From ELB16-189 sp018266435 (GTDB lineage: Bacteria > Bacteroidota > Bacteroidia > Cytophagales > Cyclobacteriaceae), in contig CP126125.1 of assembly GCA_030123525.1 (NCBI GenBank), positions 1,364,001 to 1,428,000 on the forward strand: DNA of 64,000 nt. Reading direction: 5' to 3'. This document shows positions 42,842 through 51,500 of the stretch, in pieces. Each line of letters starts with the position of its first letter. Position 1 is the first letter of the stretch. Below the pieces are notes generated by a model. The model searched no databases. It had not been told where the DNA came from and saw only the letters and a program-made list of their open reading frames with translations. Position numbers and translations under genes: made by a program.

Positions 42842-45800
42842 TTAAGGTTCTTTAATAAACTCATCATACGTCTTCATGGGCACTTGGGCAAATTTTCCTT
42901 TTTCAGGACTTAGAAGGGGAGTGAGTTTTTTCAGTTCTTTATCTTTTATTTTTTTTAAGTCAGCTTTTGCGTTGGTATAACGGGTTTCAATTGCCTCCAG
43001 GTTATTCACCTCGGCATTATTAGGTTTATAAAAACTTTGGGCCACCTTGGCGTATAGTTCGGCCATTTTTTCTCTAAGCTGAGGTTCCGCTGTTCCTACA
43101 TAGTTATCGCCTTTTGTCACTACCAATGTTTCTTTCAGCGCAGTCAGTTGTGCAATCAGCGGGGCAACTGCCTTCGCATTTGCTGCGCTTTTTCCTTTTA
43201 CTCCTTCAGCTGCTTTTAGTGTTTCATCAATTTCATAAACAGTATATGCCAGTTCTTGCGACATGTTATACAATTTTCTAGTTGCTTCTTCTTGCAATTT
43301 ACGGTCAGCCAGGGGCACGTCTGACTTAGGATCATATTGAACTACGATGTCTTGGGTGTAAGTATCCTTTCCTTTTCGAATAACTACTTTGTAAGTGCCT
43401 GCGGGTACACGTGGCGTAATGAATCCTCCAAGGGCAAATGTTTTAGCCGTAGCCATCTTGGGTGGTTTCGTGCTGAAATTCCAATCGATCACATTAATAC
43501 CTTTTGATTTGCCGGGTCCCATTTCGGTGATTTTATTTCCATTAACATCCTGAATTTCCATCGTCATTTTCCCCAGGGTATGCCGCTTTTTTAAGTAATA
43601 AATAATACGTGCTGCTGTGCTTGGGTTTTCGCCTACAAATTGTGTTTCGGTGCTATTGCCTCCAAATCCGTTCTCTTCGGGAATGATAGCCGGTTTTGAG
43701 GTGAAGAAATACAAGTCTTTGTTCATGTTTTCTTCCGTCAGTTCACGCAGCGGGCTGATGTTGTCAATGATTACAATGCCACGACCGTGTGTAGCGATTA
43801 CCAGGTCGTTGGTTTTTTTGTGCAGTTCAATGTAGTGCACATTGGCTGAGGGCATGTTGTTAGTGAATTTATACCAGTTTTTACCTCCGTTGAGCGTGAT
43901 GTACAACCCAAACTCAGTACCCAGAAACAATAGGTTTTCATTCACATAATCTTCTTGAATGTTGCGTGCGAAACCATAAATTTCAGGGGTAACAATAGAT
44001 TTCCAGGTTTGGCCAAAGTCAGTGGTTTTGTAAACGTACGTATTCATATCACCGGTTTGGTAACCTGTAAGCACAGCATACGCGTATGCTTTATTGAATA
44101 CACTTGCTTCAATGTGGTAAACCATGGTTCCTTTGGGTACGCCTGGAACATTGGCAATCAGGTTAGTCCAGGTTTTACCACCGTCTTTAGTGAGTTGCAG
44201 GTTACCGTCATCGGTTCCCGCCCATATCACATTTTCATCTAAAGGCGATTCGGCTATGGTAAAAATCGTGCAGTGGTTTTCGGCACCCGAGTTGTCGCGC
44301 GAAAGCCCACCTGAGGTTTCCTGGTTTTGTTTGGCCGGATCGTTGGTGGTCAAATCAGGAGAAATTTTTGTCCAGTTTTCGCCCATATCTTCTGAGCGAT
44401 GCACATATTGGCTGCCCATGTAGAAGCGGTCAGGTTTATTGGGACTGATGGCCATAGCCGCATTCCAGTTGAAACGGAGTTTGTGTTTAGCATCCATCTC
44501 ACCCTTTTCGGCAAGTGGTTGAATGGTTTTGGCCTGATCTTTGGCCGGATCAAAACGCCAGACATTTTCAGCGCCTTGCATTTCAGAGTAAATCAGTTTT
44601 TTTGTCGGATGGGGATATACGCGATATCCATCGCCATACCCCACACGGTGCCAATCGCTGGCTTCAATTCCTCCCGGTGATTTAGAAGGACCGTACCAAC
44701 AACCATTGTCTTGCAACCCTCCGTAAACATGGTAAGGCTCTTCATTATCAACACTGACGTGATAGAACTGGCACACGGGCATATTTTCAACAATCTCCAG
44801 AGTGGTTCCGCCATCCCATGAGCGGTAAATGCCCCCATCGGTTGCGGCATACATACGGTCAGAATTGTTGATGTCAAAAACTACATCGTGCACATCGGAG
44901 TGGTTAGGCCCCAGGTTTTTAAATGTCTTTCCACCATCGCGCGAAATGGAACCCATCAATCCTGCTTTTACGACTACCTCCGGATTTCGTGGATCAACTT
45001 CGATGCGCGAAAAATAAAATGGGCGAACAACAATGCCAAAATCATTATTGAGTTGCTTCCAACTTACACCTGCATCATCGCTGCGGTACAAGCCCTTGTC
45101 TTGGTCTTGCTCAGACTCGATGACGGTGTATAAAATCTTTGAGTTAGAAGGGGCCACAGCAATCGCGAGTCTTCCTAGTTTCCCTTTTGGGAAACCGTTG
45201 TGGATTTTGGCAAATGTTTTTCCTCCGTCCGTAGATTTATACAGGGCACTTTTGGTGCCCCCGGAACTAAATGACCACGGTTGTCTTCTAAATTCCCAGA
45301 AAGAGCAATACACAATATTGGGATCTTTGGGGTCGAGCGTCAAGTCGCTGCAGCCGGTAGTTTTATCCACGTATAAAATTTTATTCCAGGATTTTCCACC
45401 ATCAATAGTTTTGTATAAGCCGCGTTCTTCGCTGTCATTCCAAAGCGGCCCCAGCACGGCTACATAGACTTCCTTTGGGTTTTTAGGATTGACTTGAATG
45501 CCAGCAATCCGTTCTGATTTTTCAAAGCCCACTTTAATCCAGTTGGTGCCTCCATCTACAGTTTTGTATAATCCATCACCCACTGACACACTGTTCCGTG
45601 TCCAGGTTTCACCGGTTCCTACCCACACGGTATTATCAGGATCTGAAGGATCAATTTCTACTGCCCCGATGGATTGGCAGTATTCATCAAAAATGGGATT
45701 GAAGGTGGCTCCGCCATTCACACTTTTCCAAACACCACCGCCCGCAGTGCCCGCATAAATAATGCGGTCATTGGAGGGGTGAAGTTCAAGGTCGGTGATG

Positions 45801-45952
45801 CGCCCGCTCATCAATGCGGGGCCAATGTGACGGGCTTTTAAATCGCCAAACAGTTCTTTGCCCTTGGTGACGGCATCTTTAATTGGGTCTTGAGCCCAGG
45901 TTTGGAGGCTGAACAGAGAAAGGAGAATCAAGAACATTCTTTTCATCATCAT
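42842..45952 (-). CDS. Secreted BNR/sortilin-type beta-propeller protein
   Basis: 1036 residues. The signal peptide is cut after LQTWA to give QDPI. Residues about 35-760 hold many Asp-box (BNR) repeats of the SxDGGxTW type (KSVNGGATF, KTVDGGTNW, KTIDGGKSW, KSTDGGKTF, RSWDGGTTL, LTKDGGKTW, ITLNGGKNW), forming one or two beta-propellers as in VPS10/sortilin domains. The last 250 residues contain an Ig-like part and helices (EATRKLYNMSQELAYTVY). Often annotated as glycosyl hydrolase, but catalytic residues cannot be assigned. Downstream of the LolA-like gene, separated by a terminator. Confidence 0.88.
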   Translation of the reverse strand: MMMKRMFLILLSLFSLQTWAQDPIKDAVTKGKELFGDLKARHIGPALMSGRITDLELHPSNDRIIYAGTAGGGVWKSVNGGATFNPIFDEYCQSIGAVEIDPSDPDNTVWVGTGETWTRNSVSVGDGLYKTVDGGTNWIKVGFEKSERIAGIQVNPKNPKEVYVAVLGPLWNDSEERGLYKTIDGGKSWNKILYVDKTTGCSDLTLDPKDPNIVYCSFWEFRRQPWSFSSGGTKSALYKSTDGGKTFAKIHNGFPKGKLGRLAIAVAPSNSKILYTVIESEQDQDKGLYRSDDAGVSWKQLNNDFGIVVRPFYFSRIEVDPRNPEVVVKAGLMGSISRDGGKTFKNLGPNHSDVHDVVFDINNSDRMYAATDGGIYRSWDGGTTLEIVENMPVCQFYHVSVDNEEPYHVYGGLQDNGCWYGPSKSPGGIEASDWHRVGYGDGYRVYPHPTKKLIYSEMQGAENVWRFDPAKDQAKTIQPLAEKGEMDAKHKLRFNWNAAMAISPNKPDRFYMGSQYVHRSEDMGENWTKISPDLTTNDPAKQNQETSGGLSRDNSGAENHCTIFTIAESPLDENVIWAGTDDGNLQLTKDGGKTWTNLIANVPGVPKGTMVYHIEASVFNKAYAYAVLTGYQTGDMNTYVYKTTDFGQTWKSIVTPEIYGFARNIQEDYVNENLLFLGTEFGLYITLNGGKNWYKFTNNMPSANVHYIELHKKTNDLVIATHGRGIVIIDNISPLRELTEENMNKDLYFFTSKPAIIPEENGFGGNSTETQFVGENPSTAARIIYYLKKRHTLGKMTMEIQDVNGNKITEMGPGKSKGINVIDWNFSTKPPKMATAKTFALGGFITPRVPAGTYKVVIRKGKDTYTQDIVVQYDPKSDVPLADRKLQEEATRKLYNMSQELAYTVYEIDETLKAAEGVKGKSAANAKAVAPLIAQLTALKETLVVTKGDNYVGTAEPQLREKMAELYAKVAQSFYKPNNAEVNNLEAIETRYTNAKADLKKIKDKELKKLTPLLSPEKGKFAQVPMKTYDEFIKEP

Positions 45953-45970
45953 TATTTTTTCTGGTTAAAC

Positions 45971-46001
45971 AAAAAACACGGCTTTGCAATACGCAAAGCC
46001 G
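45971..46001 (-). terminator. Terminator after the LolA-like gene
   Basis: CGGCTTTG / CAAAGCCG stem with a 7-base loop; on the minus strand TG then six T follow. Confidence 0.75.
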
Positions 46002-46041
46002 AGTCGCTAAAAAATATAATACTTATGTCATTCTTTTGCAC

Positions 46042-46791
46042 TCAGTTTTCCTTAGGCATAACAAAAATGGAAGGATCAACTTTGGGGTTCAGTTCAATCT
46101 TGCTGATGGTGAGAGTCTGGCTGCCCTTGTCTTTTATGCCTTGTGCAAGAGAGAATGGAAACATCAATCCGTCTACGTCTTGGTAATCACTCATTTTATT
46201 TTGTTGGATTGCTCCTTTCATCTGCCCTGTTTTTATTTCTTGCTCTATTACCAGTGGAACAAAGTTTTCTGAATCAAAATAATAGTAAACAATATTCTCC
46301 GCTTCTTTGCCGTCAACCATGATAGGTTTTTTGGTCAGTTTAATTTTAAATGTCTGGGCACCATCAATGGTTTCTTTGCCCAAGAGTTCTGCCTTCAACC
46401 CTCTTTCTTTGTAGGTCAGAAACGGATCAGGAAATTCACCGATGTCTTTTTTGAAATTTTCGGTAGTTTCCGCGTCACTTTTTTCGGCTTTCATGTTCAC
46501 GAAATTGGTTGACCAGAGGGTTGTTCCATCGTAAACGCCTTGTTTAATGTCTTTCCCCTGAAAATTGATGGACGTAGCTTGGCGGCCGTCTTTCAGTTGG
46601 GTTATCACAATAGGTATTTCTATGCCTCCTTGATTTGCTTTGGCTGACATTTTTATACCCTGCAATGCTTTCCATTTTTCCATGCCACCCGTATTTTCAA
46701 AATACTTAGCAATGATTTCATCTACCGTTTGGGCCTTTGCCACGGTAAAACTGGCTATTGTTAAGAGTGCTAGTACGAATTTGTATTTCAT
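46042..46791 (-). CDS. LolA-like periplasmic protein
   Basis: 249 residues. The signal peptide is cut after TVAKA to give QTVD. It starts VDEIIAKYFENTGGMEKW, followed by beta strands with EIPIVITQLKDG, KKPIMVDGKEAENIVYYYFD and VDPSIFVMPKEN. This is the half-barrel layout of proteins annotated as outer-membrane lipoprotein sorting proteins (LolA/LolB-like), which bind lipid or lipoprotein acyl chains. True LolA function is not shown; the phylum has several such proteins. A LolC/E-type permease gene lies just upstream on the same strand. Confidence 0.75.
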   Translation of the reverse strand: MKYKFVLALLTIASFTVAKAQTVDEIIAKYFENTGGMEKWKALQGIKMSAKANQGGIEIPIVITQLKDGRQATSINFQGKDIKQGVYDGTTLWSTNFVNMKAEKSDAETTENFKKDIGEFPDPFLTYKERGLKAELLGKETIDGAQTFKIKLTKKPIMVDGKEAENIVYYYFDSENFVPLVIEQEIKTGQMKGAIQQNKMSDYQDVDGLMFPFSLAQGIKDKGSQTLTISKIELNPKVDPSIFVMPKEN

Positions 46792-46878
46792 AAGAGTTTA
46801 TTTGTTTGGTTGTGTTAAGACGGTTAGTTGAGCTTTTATGTTGCCGATGGAACTTAAAAATACATTTTTAATTTTAAA

Positions 46879-48102
46879 TCATAGCTGCGCAGTTGAGTAC
46901 GAGCGCGAGGCTAACCGGGCCGGGTAAAACGAGGTCAAAAAGGTAATCATCACGATAACCGAACCGATTGAAATAAAATCGATCCATTTAATTTTTACCG
47001 GGTACGCATTGACTATGGCACTTTCCATGCCCATGCCGATCAGCCCAAATTGGTCTTGTGCCCAGCAGGTCAATGCCCCTAATAACAAACCTGAAATGGC
47101 TCCTGTAAAAGCAATCAATGCCCCTTCGCTTAAAAAGATGGTGTTGATCGTACTTTTTTGAGAACCCATGGCCATAAGAATAGAAATATCTTTTTTCTTT
47201 TCAATGGCCAGCATCATCAGCGAGAAAAAAATATTGATCGAAGCCACAACCGTAAGTAAAGCCATGGATACAAAAGTGAACAGCTTTTCAATTTTTACGA
47301 GCTTATATAATTCTTTGTGCTGCTCATCATTGGTGAGCACACTATAATCTTTCCCTAATTGGTGCAGGATGGCCGCTTTAACTTTCTGCAGATCGCTTGC
47401 GCTGTTGATTTTTACTTCAAGCGAAGTACACCGGTTGCCATACCCGGTGAGGTTGCGCACAAACTCGATGGGCAGCAGTACGTAGCTCTCATCTACATTT
47501 TTTTCAATTGAAAACTCGGCTCCGGGTTGAATGCCAGCCACACTGTAAAGTTTAGAAGGATCTACAGTTGATGTCTTCGCATTCTTAATATAATATACTT
47601 GCAGCGGGTAAAGAGATTCTCCAACCACAACCGAAAGTTGATACCGGATACCACGACCAATGATGGCATATTGCCCCAGCGAATCTCTGAATCTTAGTTT
47701 CCCCTCAATAATACTTTTGTCAATGCGGTGTTGGTCTAGGAAGTTATCGCTTACTCCTTTCATGGTTATCACCATATCAGCATCGCGGTATCGCAAGTAC
47801 CCGTAATCTTCCAGCACTTCCGTAACAATATCAACCCCTTCTGTGGATTTAATTGTTGAAATCAGCTTTTCGTCTGCCTCAAATGTTTTTCCTTTCACCA
47901 GTTCAATTTTAATTTCCGGATCAAATGAGTTGTTGAGCGAACGGAGTAAATCCTCCAGCCCGTTAAACACAGAAAGAACGATGACGAGCGCAGCGGTGGA
48001 AAAAGCAATACCCACCATCGACAATATTGAAATGATGTTGATAAAATTTCTTTTTCGTTTGGAAAGGAAATACCGCCTGGCCACGAAAAAAGGGAAGTTC
48101 AT
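46879..48102 (-). CDS. ABC transporter permease, LolC/LolE type
   Basis: 407 residues. The first membrane segment (about 25-45: IISILSMVGIAFSTAALVIVLSVFNG) follows the typical FFVARRYFLSKRKRNFIN start; a large periplasmic MacB-like domain spans about 50-260; three further membrane segments form the FtsX domain (LFTFVSMALLTVVASINIFF, ISILMAMGSQKSTI). LolCDE releases lipoproteins from the inner membrane. The ATPase LolD is not in the window. It starts 11 bases after rbfA, so the two are co-transcribed. Confidence 0.9.
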   Translation of the reverse strand: MNFPFFVARRYFLSKRKRNFINIISILSMVGIAFSTAALVIVLSVFNGLEDLLRSLNNSFDPEIKIELVKGKTFEADEKLISTIKSTEGVDIVTEVLEDYGYLRYRDADMVITMKGVSDNFLDQHRIDKSIIEGKLRFRDSLGQYAIIGRGIRYQLSVVVGESLYPLQVYYIKNAKTSTVDPSKLYSVAGIQPGAEFSIEKNVDESYVLLPIEFVRNLTGYGNRCTSLEVKINSASDLQKVKAAILHQLGKDYSVLTNDEQHKELYKLVKIEKLFTFVSMALLTVVASINIFFSLMMLAIEKKKDISILMAMGSQKSTINTIFLSEGALIAFTGAISGLLLGALTCWAQDQFGLIGMGMESAIVNAYPVKIKWIDFISIGSVIVMITFLTSFYPARLASRSYSTAQL

Positions 48103-48113
48103 GCCAGCGCGGA

Positions 48114-48467
48114 TTATTCTTTGGGTATGTTCAGGTTTTTAATCAAGTCTTCAATACGCTGGGCGTTTTCTTCTACTTCGTCAATCACAAAAACCAGTTC
48201 GGGAATGATGCGTGCCTGGTTGCGGATGCGGTTACCCAGTTCTTTTCTGATTTCACCTTTGTGTGCATTGAGGCCGGACAATACTACGTTCTTGTCTTTT
48301 GCCAGCATCATGCTGATGAATACTTTAGCCACGCTCAGGTCAGGACTCATGCGTACCTCAGCGATGGTTACAAAAGCATTTCCAAGGAAATCATTTTTTC
48401 TCCTGAAGAAAATATCACTTAATTCTTTTTGAATCAGCCGACCATATTTTTGTTGTCGCAACGTCAC
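48114..48467 (-). CDS. rbfA: Ribosome-binding factor A
   Basis: 117 residues with a GTG start, typical RbfA length. It reads LRQQKYGRLIQKELSDIF, later VTIAEVRMSPDLSVAKVFIS and NQARIIPELVFVIDE. RbfA helps mature the 5' end of 16S rRNA in the 30S subunit. The frame is open 21 codons further to 48530, but that extension has no resemblance to RbfA and contains the -7 box TATCTTTG, so the GTG at 48467 is preferred. First gene of an operon with the LolC/E permease. Confidence 0.9.
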   Translation of the reverse strand: MTLRQQKYGRLIQKELSDIFFRRKNDFLGNAFVTIAEVRMSPDLSVAKVFISMMLAKDKNVVLSGLNAHKGEIRKELGNRIRNQARIIPELVFVIDEVEENAQRIEDLIKNLNIPKE

Positions 48468-48471
48468 CGCA

Positions 48472-48479
48472 CAAAGATA
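48472..48479 (-). promoter_or_regulatory. -7 box of the rbfA operon
   Basis: TATCTTTG on the minus strand ends 4 bases before the GTG start of rbfA, predicting a leaderless transcript. A TTTTTTG stands 15 bases upstream, slightly closer than usual for a -33 box. Confidence 0.55.
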
Positions 48480-48544
48480 CAAAACTGCATCCAGCAAAAA
48501 ATCGTGTTCAAAATTTTCACTTATTTGCATGAAAACAACAATCT

Positions 48545-49939
48545 GTGCTTCGTTTTTTCAAATTGAATGACCCCTATCGGCTGATAGCCGTTTTGTTGGT
48601 TTTGATCGGGTTGAGTCTTCCGCTTTTCATCAGCAGCCGCGCCCTGACTATCCTCGAACTGAAAGACCTGGTTGTGGGCGAATCGCTCGGCAACAAAATA
48701 CTGTATGTCCAGTTGATTGACGATACGCCCTGGCTCGCGGCCCGGATTGATCAGTGGGCGTTTTTTTTATTTGGACATTCATTGTTAGCCAGGCAGTTGG
48801 CTGCCTTATTCATATTATTCTTTCAGGCGGCCTATTTTACTGTTATCCTGATCCGTTATCGGGCTTATAACGAAAGCAACTACCTGCCTGCATTGATTTT
48901 TGGGATAATCTCTTTTTTTTCTTTTGATCTCCTCGCGCTTTCGCCCGAACTGCTCGCTTCTACTTTTCTGTTGTTTGCGTTGAGTAATTTATTCCAGGAA
49001 ATTGAATTTAAAATACAACGGGAGGAAACCGTTTTATACGTGGGGCTTTACCTCGGCATGGCATCGCTTTTTGTGCTGAGCTATACTGTTTTTCTACCCG
49101 GCTCGCTGGTGTTGCTGTTGGTGTATGCCCGGCTCTCGTTTCGCAAGTCATTGTTCCTGATTTTTAGTTTTTGTATTCCGCACATCATTTTGATTATTCT
49201 TTATTTTTTTTACGATGCGTTGCCTCAGTATTTTCAGTATTTCTATGCTCAGAATTTTTTCACCCATGCAGTTGATTATATTTCAATGAAGTCTCTGCTG
49301 GTGCTTGGCAGTGTAGTGTTGATGTATTTAGTTTTTTCTTTAGTCATGCTCAAGCGCGAGGCTCATTTTACCCGGTACCAGTCTCAGTTGCTGCAAGTGA
49401 TGCTGGGCTGGCTGGCATTGGCCGGTATAGAAGTTTTTTTAACAAAGAATTTTTCACCGCGCAGTTTTATATCATTTGTTCCCCCGCTGGCTTACCTGAT
49501 CAGTCATTATCTTTTGTTAATCCGGAGAAAATGGATTGCCGAGACTATGCTTTTATTTTTTTTGATACTGATTATTGCTGTTAGCTCGGCTGCTCGCTTA
49601 AAAAAGATTTCGCAAGTGGATTATTCAAAACTAACTGTACCCGCGCCTGCCTACCATTCTATTCAGGGAAAAAGAATAATAGTATTGGGCACTGATTGGG
49701 GGCTGTATCAAACCAATCACCCGGCTACTTATTTTCTAAACTGGGATTTGTCGAAAGAGTACATTGAAAACGCTGGTATTTTTCAGCATATCGTATTGAT
49801 CAACGAATGTTTTGAGCGTGAAAAACCCGAAGTAATCATTGATGAAAGCGGGCTGATGGAAAGAATTTTTCTGTACAACCCAAAACTGAAAGAGGTATAC
49901 CTGAAAAAAGAGAGGCTCTATTGGCGAAAATCAGTTTAA
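48545..49939 (+). CDS. Polytopic membrane protein of unknown function
   Basis: 464 residues with a GTG start. About ten hydrophobic segments cover residues 10-350, starting YRLIAVLLVLIGLSLPLF and including ALIFGIISFFSFDLLAL and FLIFSFCIPHIILIILYFF. The last 110 residues are soluble (GKRIIVLGTDWGLYQTNH, KPEVIIDESGLMERIF). The loop with DDTPWLAARIDQW after the first segment recalls GT-C glycosyltransferases, which carry an acidic pair there, but I cannot confirm catalytic residues. It starts divergently 77 bases from rbfA. Confidence 0.75.
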   Translation: MLRFFKLNDPYRLIAVLLVLIGLSLPLFISSRALTILELKDLVVGESLGNKILYVQLIDDTPWLAARIDQWAFFLFGHSLLARQLAALFILFFQAAYFTVILIRYRAYNESNYLPALIFGIISFFSFDLLALSPELLASTFLLFALSNLFQEIEFKIQREETVLYVGLYLGMASLFVLSYTVFLPGSLVLLLVYARLSFRKSLFLIFSFCIPHIILIILYFFYDALPQYFQYFYAQNFFTHAVDYISMKSLLVLGSVVLMYLVFSLVMLKREAHFTRYQSQLLQVMLGWLALAGIEVFLTKNFSPRSFISFVPPLAYLISHYLLLIRRKWIAETMLLFFLILIIAVSSAARLKKISQVDYSKLTVPAPAYHSIQGKRIIVLGTDWGLYQTNHPATYFLNWDLSKEYIENAGIFQHIVLINECFEREKPEVIIDESGLMERIFLYNPKLKEVYLKKERLYWRKSV

Positions 49940-49960
49940 AAATTACCGGTTTACAAGCTG

Positions 49961-51409
49961 TCAAACTAAATTCAAAATACCTTTCTCTTTTGCTTCGAGC
50001 GAAGAGGTTCCCATCAAATAAATATCCACTGCCCGGGCCGCTTCGCGGCCTTCGCTGATGGCCCACACTACCAGGCTCTGACCCCTGCGCATATCTCCTG
50101 CCGAAAAAACTCCCTCCACTGAAGTAGCATAGTTGGTGCACATTACATTGCCCCGTTCATCATATTCTACGCCCAGTTGATCCGGCAGCCCGTTGTGCTG
50201 AGGGTGCAAAAACCCCAAAGCAAGCAAGGCCAGTTCGCACGGAATTTCCTTTTCAGTTCCGGGCTTCTCGGTGAATGTATTTCCGGTCCACACTACCTCT
50301 ACTATTTTCAGCGCCCGAAGATTTCCATTTTCATCACCCAAAAATTCTTGAGTAACAATACTCCATTCTCGCGTACAGCCTTCTTCGTGCGAAGTGCTTG
50401 TGCGCAAGATCATGGGCCAGTTGGGCCAAGGCATAGCGTTCGTTCTGTCTTTAGGCGGTTTGGATAAAATTTCTATTTGGGTAACTGACTTGGCTTCCTG
50501 GCGAATGGAGGTGCCTACACAATCAGAGCCGGTGTCGCCACCGCCAATTACAATTACGTTTTTATGAGTTGCCCAAATTTCTTCAACCGTTATTTTTTTT
50601 CCAGCCACGCGTTTGTTTTGCTGGGGCAAAAAATCCATGGCAAAATGAATGCCCTTCAAGTTCCTTCCGGGAATGGGCAAGTCGCGCGGAACGGATGATC
50701 CCCCGCACAGCAGTATGGCATCAAACTCATCACGCAAGGCCCCGGCAGAAATTGTTTTGCCAACATCAGCATTGGTTTGAAATAGAACTCCCTCAGCCAC
50801 CATAACTTGTATTCTGCGATCGATCACTTGTTTGTCTAACTTAAAATCCGGAATACCGTATCGCAGCAATCCGCCAATTTCATCGGCACGTTCAAAAACA
50901 GTGACGGAATGCCCCGCATAGTTTAATTGAGCTGCTGCGGCTAACCCGGCCGGACCTGAACCAACTACAGCCACTTTTTTGCCTGTGCGTACAACAGGCT
51001 TGCGCGGAGTGACGTAGCCATTCTCAAATGCTTTTTCAATGATCGCCTTTTCAAGATATTCAATCGTAACTGCTGGTTTGTTGATGCTCAGCACACAGGA
51101 AGCTTCGCATGGCGCGGGGCAAATCCTTCCGGTAAACTCAGGAAAATTGTTGGTACTGATTAAAATTTCATACGCCTGTTTCCAGTTGCTCCGATAGACA
51201 GCATCGTTAAATTCCGGGATGATGTTGCCCAGCGGGCACCCGTTGTGACAAAACGGAGTACCACAATCCATACAACGTGCTGACTGGCGATGAGCGACAG
51301 ATTCACTCAAAGCACTTTCTATTTCGTGATAATCTTTGATGCGTTCGCTTACCTCGCGCTTCTTCGGAAGCTCCCGTCCAAATTCTAAAAATCCTGTTGG
51401 TTTTCCCAT
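49961..51409 (-). CDS. gltD: Glutamate synthase small subunit
   Basis: 482 residues. Start at MGKPTGFLEFG; the open frame reaches 51625 but the extra part is not GltD-like and overlaps the divergent gene. N-terminal Fe-S motifs are CMDCGTPFCHNGCPLGN and GRICPAPCEASC; the FAD site is VVGSGPAGLAAAAQL and the NAD(P) site VIGGGDTGSDCVG. GltD passes electrons from NADPH to the large subunit GltB, which makes glutamate from glutamine and 2-oxoglutarate. gltB is not adjacent in the window, although gltB and gltD usually neighbour each other; the gene to the left converges. Confidence 0.95.
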   Translation of the reverse strand: MGKPTGFLEFGRELPKKREVSERIKDYHEIESALSESVAHRQSARCMDCGTPFCHNGCPLGNIIPEFNDAVYRSNWKQAYEILISTNNFPEFTGRICPAPCEASCVLSINKPAVTIEYLEKAIIEKAFENGYVTPRKPVVRTGKKVAVVGSGPAGLAAAAQLNYAGHSVTVFERADEIGGLLRYGIPDFKLDKQVIDRRIQVMVAEGVLFQTNADVGKTISAGALRDEFDAILLCGGSSVPRDLPIPGRNLKGIHFAMDFLPQQNKRVAGKKITVEEIWATHKNVIVIGGGDTGSDCVGTSIRQEAKSVTQIEILSKPPKDRTNAMPWPNWPMILRTSTSHEEGCTREWSIVTQEFLGDENGNLRALKIVEVVWTGNTFTEKPGTEKEIPCELALLALGFLHPQHNGLPDQLGVEYDERGNVMCTNYATSVEGVFSAGDMRRGQSLVVWAISEGREAARAVDIYLMGTSSLEAKEKGILNLV

Positions 51410-51500
51410 GCGATGAAATTTAGAAAATGAAATTCGATAACACTCGTTCGGTTCGTTACAAACTTTTTTATTTTTACTTTGCAAACGTTTTCCAAAGGGT

